A model generated the notes under the pieces. That model saw nothing but the letters and a program-made list of their open reading frames with translations. It was not told the origin of the DNA and searched no databases. A program made the position numbers and the translations under genes. Shown one piece after another: positions 32,995-44,405 of a stretch of DNA of 64,000 nt. Source of the stretch: Trifolium pratense (lineage: Eukaryota > Streptophyta > Magnoliopsida > Fabales > Fabaceae); the NCBI RefSeq assembly GCF_020283565.1, contig NC_060063.1:23862777-23926776 (forward strand), given 5' to 3'. The stretch's first letter is position 1. Every line of letters starts with the position of its first letter.

Positions 32995-33727
32995 TTTAAT
33001 GTTATTTTTCTTGTTATACCATTAAGTATTTATTACTCTATATACTTTCAATTCTTCAATTTATTTTTTCCATATCATAAATGAATGATAATTTTCTAAA
33101 TCAACTAATAATTTCTTTTTTTCAATACTACATTAATTACATTTTTTTTTGGAATCAAAGCATTACTTTTTATTTCCAAAAACAATAAGTACAACCGATC
33201 CATAGGATCTAGATAAGTCTCAAATAACCTATAGCCCAACTGTTATAAAATCCAAATTCAACTATGCTACTCTAGGCAAGGTAGTGATATTCACATGTAT
33301 ACCGAGTTTCCTATGCAAAGTTCATCTCATAACTATGCTATATATATTATGGTATCATTCAAACAAGGATATATGCAATGTTGAGAGAATGTCATCTCAT
33401 TCCATATCCTCCATATGACATATATAGTTTCGGCTGCAGCTATCTTCAAGATTTGCCTTCTCCATCCTTTCTTTTTTGTTTCTTGAATCAACCAAGTTTT
33501 TCTCCACTCCAACTTGTAGGGGATCTTATAAAACCAACCCATGATAAGATCTCCCTCCAAATAATTTGGGTAGTGTTGCATTCAAAGAAAATATGTTCCA
33601 AAGATTCTACATTATTACAGAAGCTACTCATACCATCGGTTATTACTCCGATGCGAGATAATCTGTCTTTAGTGAAAAGGCGGCCCATAAGTGCTAAAGT
33701 GACTTATATTGTGGTACGGAGGAAGTA
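32995..33727. mobile_element. Stowaway-type MITE split by a LINE 3' fragment
   Basis: About 33003-33130 matches the inverted inner part of the MITE at 31103-31388 (CATAAATGAATGATAATTTTCTAAATCAACT). 33690-33727 is the matching end (AAAGTGACTTATATTGTGGTACGGAGGAAGTA). The outer left end is degraded. Confidence 0.6.
33140..33690 (-). pseudogene. LINE 3' fragment (zf-RVT) nested in a Stowaway MITE
   Basis: Minus strand: GRLFTKDRLSRIGVITDG, then CNNVESLEHIFFECNTTQII (the zinc-binding region of LINE reverse transcriptases), a frameshift, then EWRKTWLIQETKKKGW and ETIYVIWRIWNEMTF. A T-run at about 33141-33150 marks the 3' end. 5'-truncated and frameshifted. Confidence 0.8.
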
Positions 33728-34355
33728 ATTAATTAACACCACTAAAATAAATAAAATCAGTTCAAGGATATTTTTGTCTCTTTAAAATGTACATTAACTT
33801 CTCTCTCTTCTATTTCTTTTTTCTTTTTCTTATTCCAAACAATACATCAAATTTATTTTATTTCTCACATTATTCTCTCTTTTCATATTCTTTCTCATCT
33901 CTTTCTCTCTTCTCACTTTTTTTTTTGGTCCAACTCTTCTCACTTTCTTTTCCCAACCAACACACTCTAAGAGAAAGAAACCTTTATAATTCATAGTTCG
34001 ACCGCGAAATAAGTAAAATCTGATCAATAATTATTTTTATTATAATTTAAACTCGAAAGATTCGTCATAAGAGAAATGATCTATTGGGCCAGGCCAAAAT
34101 TTACAACTCGATCCAATAAGTTAGTAAAGGATCACACAAAAATGCAACATAGAGATGACACGAACCATATTATATACAATCTGTCCATGTCTTTTGAGTG
34201 TGCCCAGAACACTAGTTAGCATGATCCTTTTAATATTTCTTTTCAACCTAGTTGTGTGTCATCATGTTCTTCCAATTACAAATAGTGATACGGTACGACT
34301 ACTATGTCAGTTTCTTTGTGTTAAAATATCAACCGTCTTCAAATAATTTTGATTT
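33728..34355. other. Gene-free AT-rich stretch
   Basis: A CT-rich tract at 33795-33960 and a second copy (about 34093-34135) of the short repeat seen at 29237-29290. No supportable gene. Confidence 0.5.
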
Positions 34356-34379
34356 TGCCACTAGTGCAGAAAGGAGATT

Positions 34380-34880
34380 CAACTACTGGCCAAACAGACT
34401 TTCCACTACTGGCCGTGGCCAGTAGTAAACGCGGTCGACGTTGTAAGTCCACACTTTCCACGTCGGGTCTTTTAATACCCGTCGTGGTATCCTAATTTCT
34501 TCTGTAATTATTATTTAAAATTATGGGGATTCCACGTCGGTTTTTACAAATACCCTTAGTGGTATGTATGAGATTCCACGTCGGTTATAATGAATACCAG
34601 TAGTGGTATGTATGGTTTCAAATTTTTTTAATATAAATCATGGGGATTCCACTACGGGTATTTACACATATCCGTAGTGGTATGTATGGTTTTCCAGTTT
34701 TTTTTTTAAAGAATTGGGGATTCCACTACGGGTATTTACGCATATCCGTAGTGGTATGTATGGTTTCCAGTTTTTTTTTTTAAGAATTGGGAATTCCACT
34801 ACGGGTCATTACTTTTACCCGTAGTGGTATGTGTAGTTTTCACTACTGATTGTTATAAATATCAGTAGTGGTATGTTAGT
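34380..34880. repeat. Left subterminal repeats of CACTA element 2
   Basis: Many copies of TTCCACTACGGGT.TTTAC and the inverted CCGTAGTGGTATG, plus the variant CACTACTG..CAGTAGTGG, spaced 20-30 bases as hairpins. A matching array lies at 42145-42400. Likely TNPA-binding sites. Confidence 0.85.
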
Positions 34881-35641
34881 TTTATTTTATTTTTTTTTTC
34901 GTTTTTTTGTAGCTTCCTGTGCCTGCATATTAATTATATGGCCTACACTTTTCCGGCGCAGAAATTATACGTACAACCTAGAAATTACTAGTAGCTAATA
35001 ACGCACAAGAAAATTGACATAATTCCGAATATTATTTTCCACAAGTCATTGTCAATTCCTAACAAGTTACATTCAACACATTAAAAGTCAATGCTTAACA
35101 TTATCACTAATTATCTAGTCTAATTCCAAGCAGACAGCCCATTAATATAAAAAGTCAAAACTCTATCCATAGAACCAACTAATTTACCACTAAAGAAAAC
35201 GGCAGGAAGCTAGTGATGTTGAATTTCCAAGTAACCTCATCAATGCTCTCTCCATTTCTTTCCCTTTAGGATCTTCATCTCGAACACCTCGAACAACATT
35301 GCAAAATCAACGAACACCTCGATCTTCATAAAACCATCCTAAAACAGTCCAAAATAAACAGTCCAAAACAGTGATGCACATACGAAAACCACTGGGAACC
35401 ATATGCTAACAATTGTCAAAGCATTGTGATTATCTGCAAAAACAAAGACACTTAATAATAAGCCAATAGCATCAACAGACCATTGCTTACTTTTAGAGAC
35501 AAAAAACTAAATTTTCAAAGAGGTGAAAAGGCAAAACATTGCAAAGTATTGGCAACCAAGTTCAAAACAGTCCAAAATAAAATTAAATAAATCAGATGCA
35601 TTATTAAATAATTAACTATTCTATAACTCACCAGATAAATC

Positions 35642-38600
35642 TTAACCCTCCAATAACTCCAAAAAATATGTTGACCAACGTAGTCGCAATTCATACATCT
35701 CGTCAGCTGTTAACTCTTTTGGGTCATTAAATATCTACAATAAGTAAATAATAATATAAAACTATTCTTGACTCGGTTATAAAAAATTATTGATGTTATA
35801 AAAAATAAAAATTATTACCTCCATCCAAGACTCAGTTATCTTAGCAGTGACAATGTCCAACATATTTTTCATTACATAGTATCCACAGTCATTTGTATTA
35901 TATTGTTTCCTCCCCTACAAATGGATGACATAATTATATATAGTAACATTTGATCAAAAAATACCACACTTACTTATCAAAAAGTCATACAGTAAATATA
36001 TATAGCCATACTTAATTACTTATCAAAAAAGTAAATATATATAAAGTTAGAATACCACACTTACTTTGGGATAAAGCCATACGGTATTGTTCTTTCTATT
36101 GCCATTCGCCATTTGATCAACCGTAAAAACACTAATTCATAAGAAAAAAAAGCCGCATAAAATCATATAAAATATAAACTTCCTTTTGTAATAATTTATG
36201 TTTATAGTATATAACAAAAACCCATAAAGTATAAACTTAATTACCTTGAAACAATTTTCTCCATTATTGAATTAAGTTTCCAATGTAGTGAACAAAGAAC
36301 AACCACAGTATTTATCTTTGGACAAAGTATTATCAACTGCCAATGTCCTCTGTACGCGTGCGTGGAAGAACAGTATTATATTGTTAATAACTATGAGTTA
36401 TAAAAAATAAATAAGTATTAAAAAAATACACAAATTCATACAAACTTACCCATGGTTAAATGGTAATAATTGACACTCTTTCTTTTCATTTTGTAACTTA
36501 TGCTGGATGTATTTTTTGCATTTACTTTGAGACATTTTCTGATTACTTTTTCTCCCATCACCAACAATATTCAACTCAGCAGGTTCCAAAATTCCATATA
36601 CATTTGTGGTGTTGTTTTCAATGCATAAACGATGAATGTACCTGAATATAATTTTAAAGTTAGGAAAGATATATAACATATTAACAGATATTGAGATAGT
36701 AGTAAATAAGAAAGTACACTTACGAGCACCAAACACTTAGAGTAGTCATGTCGAGCCAAATAGAACCCACCAACAACTCTCTTATACACTTGCAAGACAT
36801 GAGAAAATTAACACAAACTGAACAATGATTTAATTTTACATGCAAATGCTCTTCACCCTTTTTCAGAACCATGATTAACAATTTCTGAACATCATCCATG
36901 TTATTTTGAGCCTCTGGTACCGGTGCAGGAGAACAACTTCCTTTTGCGCTTTCAGTGACAACAACCTCCTTGAGTTCATTTTGCGTCTTGACCGGTGCAG
37001 GAGAACAACTCCCTTTTGCGCTTCCGGTGACAACAAGTTTATCAGTTTGCGCTTCAGGTACCATGACTTTATTATTTGTATCAGAGGTTTGGGATAAACC
37101 CATGGACTTTAGTGTCTCCATAAGAGAATCTTGCATCATCTTACGCTCTTGCGCCAACATCTTACGCTCTTGCGCCAACTTTTCCTCAAACTTAGCTTCC
37201 ATATCAGCTTTAAATGCTGCTAGTTGCTCTTTGACATCTATATCTTGTCTTTGACGTGAAACCTTCGATCTTCCCCAGTAAGTGGAAATATTATGTTTTT
37301 TTCCAACACCACGAACACTACCACCATGCTCAGGTGTTCCAATGGCTTCTGTTAGGACATCGTGACGTCCCTTTGGAACAAAGTCACCCTTTTTTGTGTC
37401 TTCAACAAGAGAAACCTACAACATGCAAAAAAAATGCAATTAATCTCAATAATATAAATTTCGATCAATAATATAATTTCAATTAATTTTCCAAATGTTA
37501 CTTACAATTTTCTCAGCAACTTTTTTTGCAGGCTCAGATGTGAATTCTCCCCCTTTCTTTAGTCGTGCTCTCGTCCATGACTCATAGCGTTCCGGTGGAT
37601 ATGGATTACGATCATCATCAGTTAAGCCAGAACTATCTTTCGACATCAACAATCGCTTTTCATTCATCATCTCCTCCTCGAGCCTCTTATACCCTCCACG
37701 GGATAATACATGTGGGTAAACATTCTTTGCATGATTCTCCCTACCCTTTTGACTTTTTTCCTATTATAAACTCAGATAATTAGTTTAAGCACATCAGTAG
37801 CAAATGTAAGCTACTTGTCAAGACAATTTAAACCAATTTGATTTTGACCATTCCTTTTTAAGCACAACATCACAGTATGACATTAGAATTTAAGCACAGC
37901 AATGTATGACATACACAATTTAAGCACAGCAATGTATTCTAACTCATATCTCACAATTTAAGCACAGCATGACATACACAGTATCACAGTTTAAGCACAG
38001 CAATGTATCAGCAGTAGCAAAATTTGTATATTTAACATGAACAAGAATTGGAATTCTGCTGCTGCTGCAATGTATCACAGCAATGTATCACAGCATGATC
38101 AATTTATGTACTGCTGCTGCTAAATTGTAATTCTGCTGCTGTGATTCTGTAATTCTGTAATTCTGCTGCTAAATTGTATCACAACAATGTATCACAGCAA
38201 TGTATCAATATTTAGGCACAGCAGTGATCAATTTCATTATTTTTGCTTCTAAAATCCTAAATTACACTAACCTTAAATTCAGCGGTCTGTCGAAACTTTA
38301 CAAACTCTTCCCATATATCTTTTTTGATGTATTTATACTTGACGTATGGAGGAACGTCATCTGGTTTGGGGTCTGTGATATAAGTTCTAGTCAACCGTGA
38401 TTTAAAATCTTTCCATCGCTCCCCCGCATAGTTACACCATATTTTCTTCAAATGATCATTCTTTTTTTCATCATCAAACTCGGGTATAACAAAAACAGCC
38501 TATAATATTTACATTAAAAAATTTGGTGTTAGCATAAGATGTATTTGTTAGTATATGATAATAAAATATAACAAAATCATATAAAATTTCAAATACCTTA

Positions 38601-38690
38601 ATATTTGTCCAAATAGCATCTTTTACGGTTTTAGGTATATGTTTCCACTCATCTTTCGCAATGCTACATCTTTCTCGAGTAACAAGTGCT
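35642..38690 (-). pseudogene. CACTA TNPA-type gene with C-terminal Ulp1-like protease, exons discontinuous
   Basis: Minus-strand exons in order: about 38685-38597 (ERCSIAKDEWKHIPKTV, donor AAG|GTATTT); 38500-38270 (WCNYAGERWKDFKSRLTRTY); 37760-37510 (NPYPPERYESWTRARLKKG); 37418-36790, with GTPEHGGSVRGVGKK, a coiled coil LAQERKMLAQERKMMQ and a duplicated SAKGSCSPAPV; 36630-36450 (ENNTTNVYGILEPAELN, KECQLLPFNHG); 35918-35819 with QYNTNDCGYYVMKNM, the catalytic Gln/Cys region of C48 (Ulp1) proteases; and 35735-35642 (LTADEMYELRLRW, stop). Plant CACTA second genes often carry such a C-terminus. I could not confirm the His/Asp exon (about 36250-36420), so integrity is doubtful. Confidence 0.7.
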
Positions 38691-39918
38691 ACATAACCAA
38701 AAACATGGCACGCATGTTGAACTGTTCACCAGAATACGCATAAAAAACATCCACTCCTTCCTCCCACAACACTTTCAAATCATCAATTAGTGGACTTAGA
38801 TAAACATCTATGTCATTTCCTGGTTGTCTTGGGCCTGAAATCATCATCGATAACATAATATATTTACGCTTCATGCACAACCAAGGAGATAGGTTGTAAA
38901 TCATCAGGAGAACAGGCCATGAACTATGGTTAGTACTTTGATTACCAAACGGATTCATTCCATCAGTAGCAAGTCCAAATCTAAGGTTTCTCGACTCTTT
39001 GCCAAAATTTGGAAACAAAGAGTCGATTTTCTTCCATTGCAAAGAATCAGCTACATGGCGAATTTGGCCATCACATTTTCTCTCTTCTGCATGCCATCTA
39101 AGATTCTTCGCGTCATTTGCATTAGCAAACAATCTCTTGAACCTTGAAATTATTGGTAGGTACCATACCACTTTCACGGGAGGACCCGTTTTGGTCACCT
39201 CATCATCACTAGAATCACCATCTTTCTTTTTCTAGCGAGACGACTTACATGTCGGACAATGATTATAGTTTACAAACTCTTTTCTGTATAATATGCAATC
39301 ATTAGGGCATGCATGTATCTTTTCATACTCCAAACCCATTGGACACAATACTTTCTTCGCCTCGTAATAACGATTTGGCATTACATTACCTTCTGGAAGC
39401 ATTTGTATCAACAATTCAAGCAATTCAGTGAAACTTTTGTCGGTCCACCCATTTTTTGCTTTCAGATTAAACAATTTTAACACCGCAGACAAACGGGTAA
39501 AATTTGTGCATCCCGGATACAATGGTTCATCCTTGTCACTGCATAAAGTTTCATACACATGCGCCCTCTTAAACGAATCTTCTCCAATATCACGCATCAT
39601 GTCTTCCAGTCGATCATCGATATCCACACTACCACTTTCTCTATGGGACACACTTGGCGTTGCTACTACTTCACCGTGCCATATCCATTGTGTATAATTT
39701 TGACAAATCCCGTCACAAATTAGATGATTCATGATTTCTTTCTTAGTACGTTTTGGTTCTTTATTTGCACAAAAAATACACGGACATAGAAAAAGTGGAG
39801 GAAACTCAGGAGGAGGACGTTCTAGTTCAGCATTACTTTCAGCAAACTGTATAAATTCCATCACTCCTGTTCTGTACTCAGTACTTAATCGATTAGCTCT
39901 CATCCAACTACGGTCCAT
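38690..39918 (-). pseudogene. CACTA TNP2-type transposase, nonsense and C-terminal truncation
   Basis: From ATG 39918: a transposase-associated domain (MDRSWMRANRLSTEY, LCPCIFCANKEPK), then CPMGLEYEKIHACPNDCILY and NHCPTCKSSR. TAG at 39232-39234 stands where family members have Trp (Ser-Arg-Trp-Lys). The frame then continues with the Transposase_21 region (WYLPIISRFKRLFAN, RFGLATDGMNPFGNQS) and stops after FNMRA near 38715. The family normally continues for hundreds of residues, so the C-terminal catalytic part is deleted. In VDVFYAY a Tyr stands where I expect Asp. It abuts the TNPA-type gene, consistent with an internal deletion. Not functional. Confidence 0.85.
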
Positions 39919-40454
39919 ACCTACGTTTCGAAATTAATGCATTCTATGTTAAAGGAATGACTAGGTTGTTAATATTGCGAAACATTCTCTCGCCCTATTT
40001 TAATAAAAATTCATAGCCTATAACAGAATTTGCATATAGCAGAATTTTTACATAGTAATTTGCATTGCATCTAAGTTTATAGCTTCTATGTTTTGAAATA
40101 GAATCGGTACCTGTAGATGAGACCGTGATTGAACCTTCTAACTTCGAACAGAACACGAACAACCAACGAACTATCAACCCAAACTTCTAAACTGCACATA
40201 ATATGAATTCCAAAAGTGATTAATTTGTTTATAAAAATGATTCTTATAAACTATGTAAAACGGCTATTATGAATTCTAAACTGCACATAATATGAATTCT
40301 AAACTGCACACAATATGATAATCTGCATAAACACTTTTCAAGTTCATAAAAGCTATTAACAACCACTCCAAAACTATTAAGTTCTGATTCTATCGTAAGA
40401 TGCTTTCAATACACCTTTTCTGAATTGTCCTACAACGTACTTATCTCTCTGCAG

Positions 40455-40722
40455 ATGCATCAGAAGCAGAGATTATAGCTGCAGCAGAATTAGCAAATGC
40501 TCACAAGATGAGAAGGTGGTTCAAGATGCACTTGACCGTGTTATGGTAGAGCGGACAACAATAATAGTAGCTCATAGGTTATCAACTATTAAGGGTGCAG
40601 ATTTAATTGCAGTAGTTAAGAATGGTGTCATAGCAGAAAAAGGAAAACATGAAGCATTGCTCCATAAGGGTGGTGACTATGCTTCTTTAGTAGCATTACA
40701 CATAAGTGCTTCTACATCTTAG
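40455..40722 (+). pseudogene. Captured 3' fragment of an ABCB (P-glycoprotein-type) transporter gene
   Basis: After an intron-like 3' end (TTATCTCTCTGCAG) the plus strand encodes [18 protein letters not shown], then, in another frame, [31 protein letters not shown] and [20 protein letters not shown], ending with a natural-looking stop TAG. These are the C-terminal nucleotide-binding domain and C-terminus of plant ABCB transporters. About 60 residues between AHK and EKVV are missing, including the LSGGQ signature and Walker B. The H-loop His remains. It sits inside CACTA element 2, opposite to the transposase genes, so it is a transduplicated, non-functional piece. Sequence after the stop may be captured 3' UTR. 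Confidence 0.85.
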
Positions 40723-41378
40723 ACACCCAAATTTTAAGCTTTTAAGATAAAGGACTTGTTTAAGATAATAACTACGTACTTAAGATGGTATGATAGAAAT
40801 GTAATATGCAGCTTTGAAGTTGAAAACAGATCAAATAGATTAAATTTCATAGGCAAAAATCCTTGAATTCAAAAAGGATCCATTTGGTGGGACAAGTTCA
40901 AAAAGGGTCAATTGAAACTCACAAGGCCATACTTGATTGAGATTATGTATTCTGATCAAATCCAAATATCAAATCTCACTTTGATCAACTCTCCATCATG
41001 GTAATAAAATCTCCAAAAGACTTGTTTAAAAAATGGTACAAAAGACTCTGATAACATAAGGAGCAAAATATCACTCAACTAGAATGGGTTTTATAATTTT
41101 GTAACGAACTTATGCTAAAAATAAAGATCAGGGCACCTACAATATTAACATTCCATCTTCCAAATAGCATCAAGAAACGCATACCATACTAAATATGAGC
41201 GTTCAAAAATAAACGTGGACTGAACCATAGCTGAACCGAATTGAAAGTAACTTAACCATTATAGCAGTTTCTGAAATGAGCCTATTGTTTAGGTTACTTC
41301 TCTATCCAAAACTGAAATGTGGTTAACCAAATCGAACTGTTAGTAATGAAACTTCACTTGTTACAAAAGGTTCAAATT

Positions 41379-41542
41379 AAAAAATTTGTTAGCTCAATCC
41401 AACCCTCACTTCCCAGTTCACACTGTTTTTACAAAATGAAATTTGGAGGAAGAAGAATGAAAAATTTGTTAGCTCAATCCAACCCTCACTTCCCAGTTCA
41501 CACTGTTTTTACAAAATGAAATTTGGAGGAAGAAGAATGAAA
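41379..41542. repeat. Tandem duplication of about 80 bp in CACTA element 2
   Basis: AAAATTTGTTAGCTCAATCC through GGAGGAAGAAGAATGAAAA occurs twice back to back (about 41379-41462 and 41459-41542) with essentially no differences, so it is recent. The open stretch at 41319-41519 is produced by it. Confidence 0.85.
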
Positions 41543-42144
41543 ACGAATGAACAAGAATCTATATCTAAGATAAATGTAGCATAAAGAATCGAATTTGAAT
41601 GAAAATAAAAGACAAAAAGTGTGAAAAAACGCACCTTGAGGAACTAAACACCAACCAAGAGATTGAATAGACAAGCTTGAAACTAATCGAGCAGAAGCAA
41701 CGGCACTATACAAATGGCAACATTGATTCTAAGCAACCCAACTCCACTGGTAACCTAATAAACCAAATTGAAGAAAAAAATTTAAAATATGAATTGAATT
41801 TAGGTTATAAAAAAATGAAGAATAGAGAGAAAAAGGGATTGTTACCGGAAAGAATAGAGATTGAATGCAGATTGAAGCAAATTTGGAGGCGATGAGACGA
41901 TGAGACGATGAGGCGATGGGCCGTCTAGGGTTTGGAGAATGAAACCGAATCAAAACGAATGAAAACGAAGAGATTGGAGAATGATTGAAGAACTTGGGAC
42001 GATGATGAAGATGGCGCTTTGGGATTTTTAGGGATTTGGCGATTTGGGATTGGGAATGAAAACGTACGTGTAGTTCTCGATCGTTTGGCTTCGCGTAGGA
42101 TTGGGAATGAAGAATGAGGAATGAACAAATTAATGAACACTAAT

Positions 42145-42403
42145 AGGGATTCCACTACGGGTGAATCCCAAATCGGTAGTAAAATACAATTAAAACAAAT
42201 TTCAACGTAATTACAACATTGCCACCGTGTCTACTTTTCACTACTGATTTAATAAAACCAGTAGTGAAATCCCTTGTCTATGAACTTTTCACTACTGGTA
42301 TTCAAATATCAGTAGTGGAATCCTTTGGTCAAATAGTTTTAACTACTGGTATTCACATACCGGTAGTGGAATCTCTTAGCCAAAAGTCATTTTTCTACTA
42401 GTG
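42145..42403. repeat. Right subterminal repeats and terminal repeat of CACTA element 2
   Basis: Repeated TTCACTACTG(G/A)T...CAGTAGTG hairpins and one CCACTACGGGTGAATCC, ending CTACTAGTG at 42403. Confidence 0.85.
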
Positions 42404-42457
42404 TGCTTTTATTTTTAATGTTATAGTAAGATAATTATACTCGAATAAAAAACAAAC

Positions 42458-42600
42458 GGCTTAAATGCAGTTTTGATCCCCCTATTTTGAATTTTTTGAA
42501 GTTTTGGTCCCCCTATTTCAAAAACCAACTTTTTAATCCCCCTATTTTAGATTTTTTTTTTATTTTTGGTCCCCCACTTCATTTTGAGTCAATTTTCATG
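42458..42600. repeat. Terminal-type fragment of a GGCTTAAATGCAG repeat family
   Basis: GGCTTAAATGCAGTTTTGATCCCCC followed by GTTTTGGTCCCCCTATTT blocks. A related piece lies at 62566-62660 on the same strand. The first 17 bases match the terminal repeat of the element at 44754-45854. No matching right end was found. Confidence 0.55.
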
Positions 42601-42675
42601 ATGTTGCAGATGACACATCGAAACTACAATTACACGTGACATTATTGTTTATTTTATTCAATAAATCATTTTATT

Positions 42676-43455
42676 AAAACAAGGCAAATGCTAAAAATTA
42701 TATTAGTAAGAGCATACAAGTACAAATTATATGTATATTATAATAATGAAGTATATATTCTTAATTAATTTGATACAATTTGTACACGTTGGCTTGAGCA
42801 GGCCATATTAGAAACTCATGTATGCTTTTCTTTGTTTTATTTTTGGTCAAGCCCACGTTGGCTTTTATACTTGATACTGAAAGTACATGATTATGTGCAT
42901 ACATACAAATTATATCATATAATCTTAATCAATTTGAAATTTCAAGACCATGCACGTTGGCTTGGAGTTGGAGCAGGCTATATTAGAAACTTCAATTCAT
43001 TACTAATGAGCTATATGAGCACACCCTTAATTTTTATATAAAAATAAATTCAATAATTAGATTAGAAACACGTTAGATGGGAGCAGGCCATATTAGAAAC
43101 ATCAATTCATCGTACGTGAGGGATCTTTTATATTGACTAGAAGTTTTGACCCCTGCACGCACGAGTCTGATTAGATGTAATATGTAATAATGGGAGAAAT
43201 TTTTTAATATTAAACGGTATATGAAAAATTGGAGTAACAATTCGTCGGATACTGATGGCAAAAATAAAAAAACTAAAAAAAATGTGACAAAAAATACATC
43301 ATTGGTGTATTTGTCCGGTTAAAATATTTAGATCTAATGGTCCTATTATAACATAAAAGAAACAATTACTAAATGAAGTGAATAAGAAAAAATAATAAGA
43401 AATAAAGGATGACAACAGTGCATCTCTCAAACAATGAATATCAAGATTTGCTTCA
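42676..43455. repeat. Copy 1 of a triplicated segment (other copies 52856-53583 and 61280-61875 inverted)
   Basis: Nearly identical over hundreds of bases to 52856-53583 and to the reverse complement of about 61280-61875; ACACGTTGGCTTGAGCAGGC is one shared landmark. It includes a Helitron-3'-end-like motif: CTAG at 43137-43140 followed by an imperfect hairpin GACCCCTGCACGCACGAGTC. The 69-codon open stretch at 42832-43041 recurs in all copies but has no recognisable domain. Confidence 0.8.
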
Positions 43456-43558
43456 ATATAAATTGCGAGACATGATCAAAATTTGCAAGAAAAATCAAGT
43501 GTATGACTGCAACTAGATGAATTTGAGATGATTACGATGAATAAAATGAATGGAAGAC

Positions 43559-43562
<4 letters not shown>

Positions 43563-43635
<73 letters not shown>
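43563..43635. repeat. (AT)n microsatellite
   Basis: About 70 bp of AT dinucleotides. Confidence 0.95.
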
Positions 43636-43636
<1 letters not shown>

Positions 43637-43931
43637 CTCAAATGCAAATCTATAATGCATCTTATTTAAATTAATTTGGAACTGAATATTGCCAGAATCT
43701 AATGGATAATTAATTAATGTAAAAAATGCTAGAGAAAATGAGAGGAAAGAAATTAATTGATTTCTATTTAAAACAAAAAAGATTTGTATAAAAAGAAATT
43801 GAATGTGTACGTATTACATAAATTTTTTTTGGAGTTTTATAAAAACAAAGTGAGGTTGATTTCTATTTAAATAAAATTAAGCATTGATTTCATATTTATT
43901 ACATGTGGGTTACAAAATCATACCAGATTGA

Positions 43932-44012
43932 TTGATGTAGCTTAGTGGTAAATGCACCAAATAATTCATAAAGGTCACAAGTTCGACTTTTGTTGAGGTA
44001 TTTTTTAACATT
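43932..44012 (+). repeat. tRNA-like SINE remnant
   Basis: GATGTAGCTTAGTGGTAAATGC matches a tRNA A-box region, and 30 bases on AAGTTCGACTTTT matches a degraded B box, followed by a T-run. It does not fold as a full tRNA by eye, so it is probably a tRNA-derived SINE head. Confidence 0.45.
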
Positions 44013-44062
44013 TTATTTGAATTAAATTAGCGTATCAGAGTAAGCTTAGAATATAAGAGATA

Positions 44063-44245
44063 CTAGGATAATACCCGTGTATTATGCACGGATTGTGGCG
44101 TTGTCGCAATATTGTTTTTATTATAGGATGAATATTGTATATAGTGCGAAATTAGTCCCGTTCTAATTTTTTTTTTGACTAATAGTCTCGTTATAAAATT
44201 ATTTGCCATTGTAAGATTATGATATAGTTATAATATTAAAATTTA
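44063..44245 (-). mobile_element. Older Helitron 3' terminus
   Basis: CTAG at 44063-44066, then a hairpin CCGTGTATTATGCACGG at 44075-44091; the copy at 60551-60567 has the perfect form CCGTGCATTATGCACGG. Hairpin plus CTAG followed by T on the minus strand is a Helitron 3' end. The younger Helitron at 44246 lies within or next to it. Confidence 0.6.
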
Positions 44246-44405
44246 CTAGAACATCGACCCGTGCGGTGCACGGGTCTAATTAGCTGTAACATATGTAATT
44301 ATAAATTACGATATGATAATTGGCAATAATATAATATGAAAATTTTTGAGTAACATTAAACGATAGTTCAACAATAATTTTGGATAAATATTCATACAAA
44401 GAAAA

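Larger units (their letters stand above)
34359..42403 (-). mobile_element. CACTA (En/Spm) element 2, complete, with gene capture
   Basis: 8,045 bp. The left end CACTAGTGCAGAAAGG and the inverted right end CACTAGTAGAAAAATGA form the terminal inverted repeat. TGC lies directly outside both ends (34356-34358 and 42404-42406), the expected 3-bp target duplication. It contains subterminal repeats at both ends, a TNP2-type transposase relic, a TNPA/Ulp1-type gene, and a captured ABCB gene fragment on the opposite strand. 34880-35640, 40180-40450 and 40725-42140 hold no recognisable gene. Confidence 0.9.

Noticed and set aside
42832..43041. 69-codon ORF conserved in three places (also 52955-53164 and 61501-61710)
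   Set aside because: Conservation follows near-identity of the whole duplicated segment, including non-coding parts. No independent evidence of coding.
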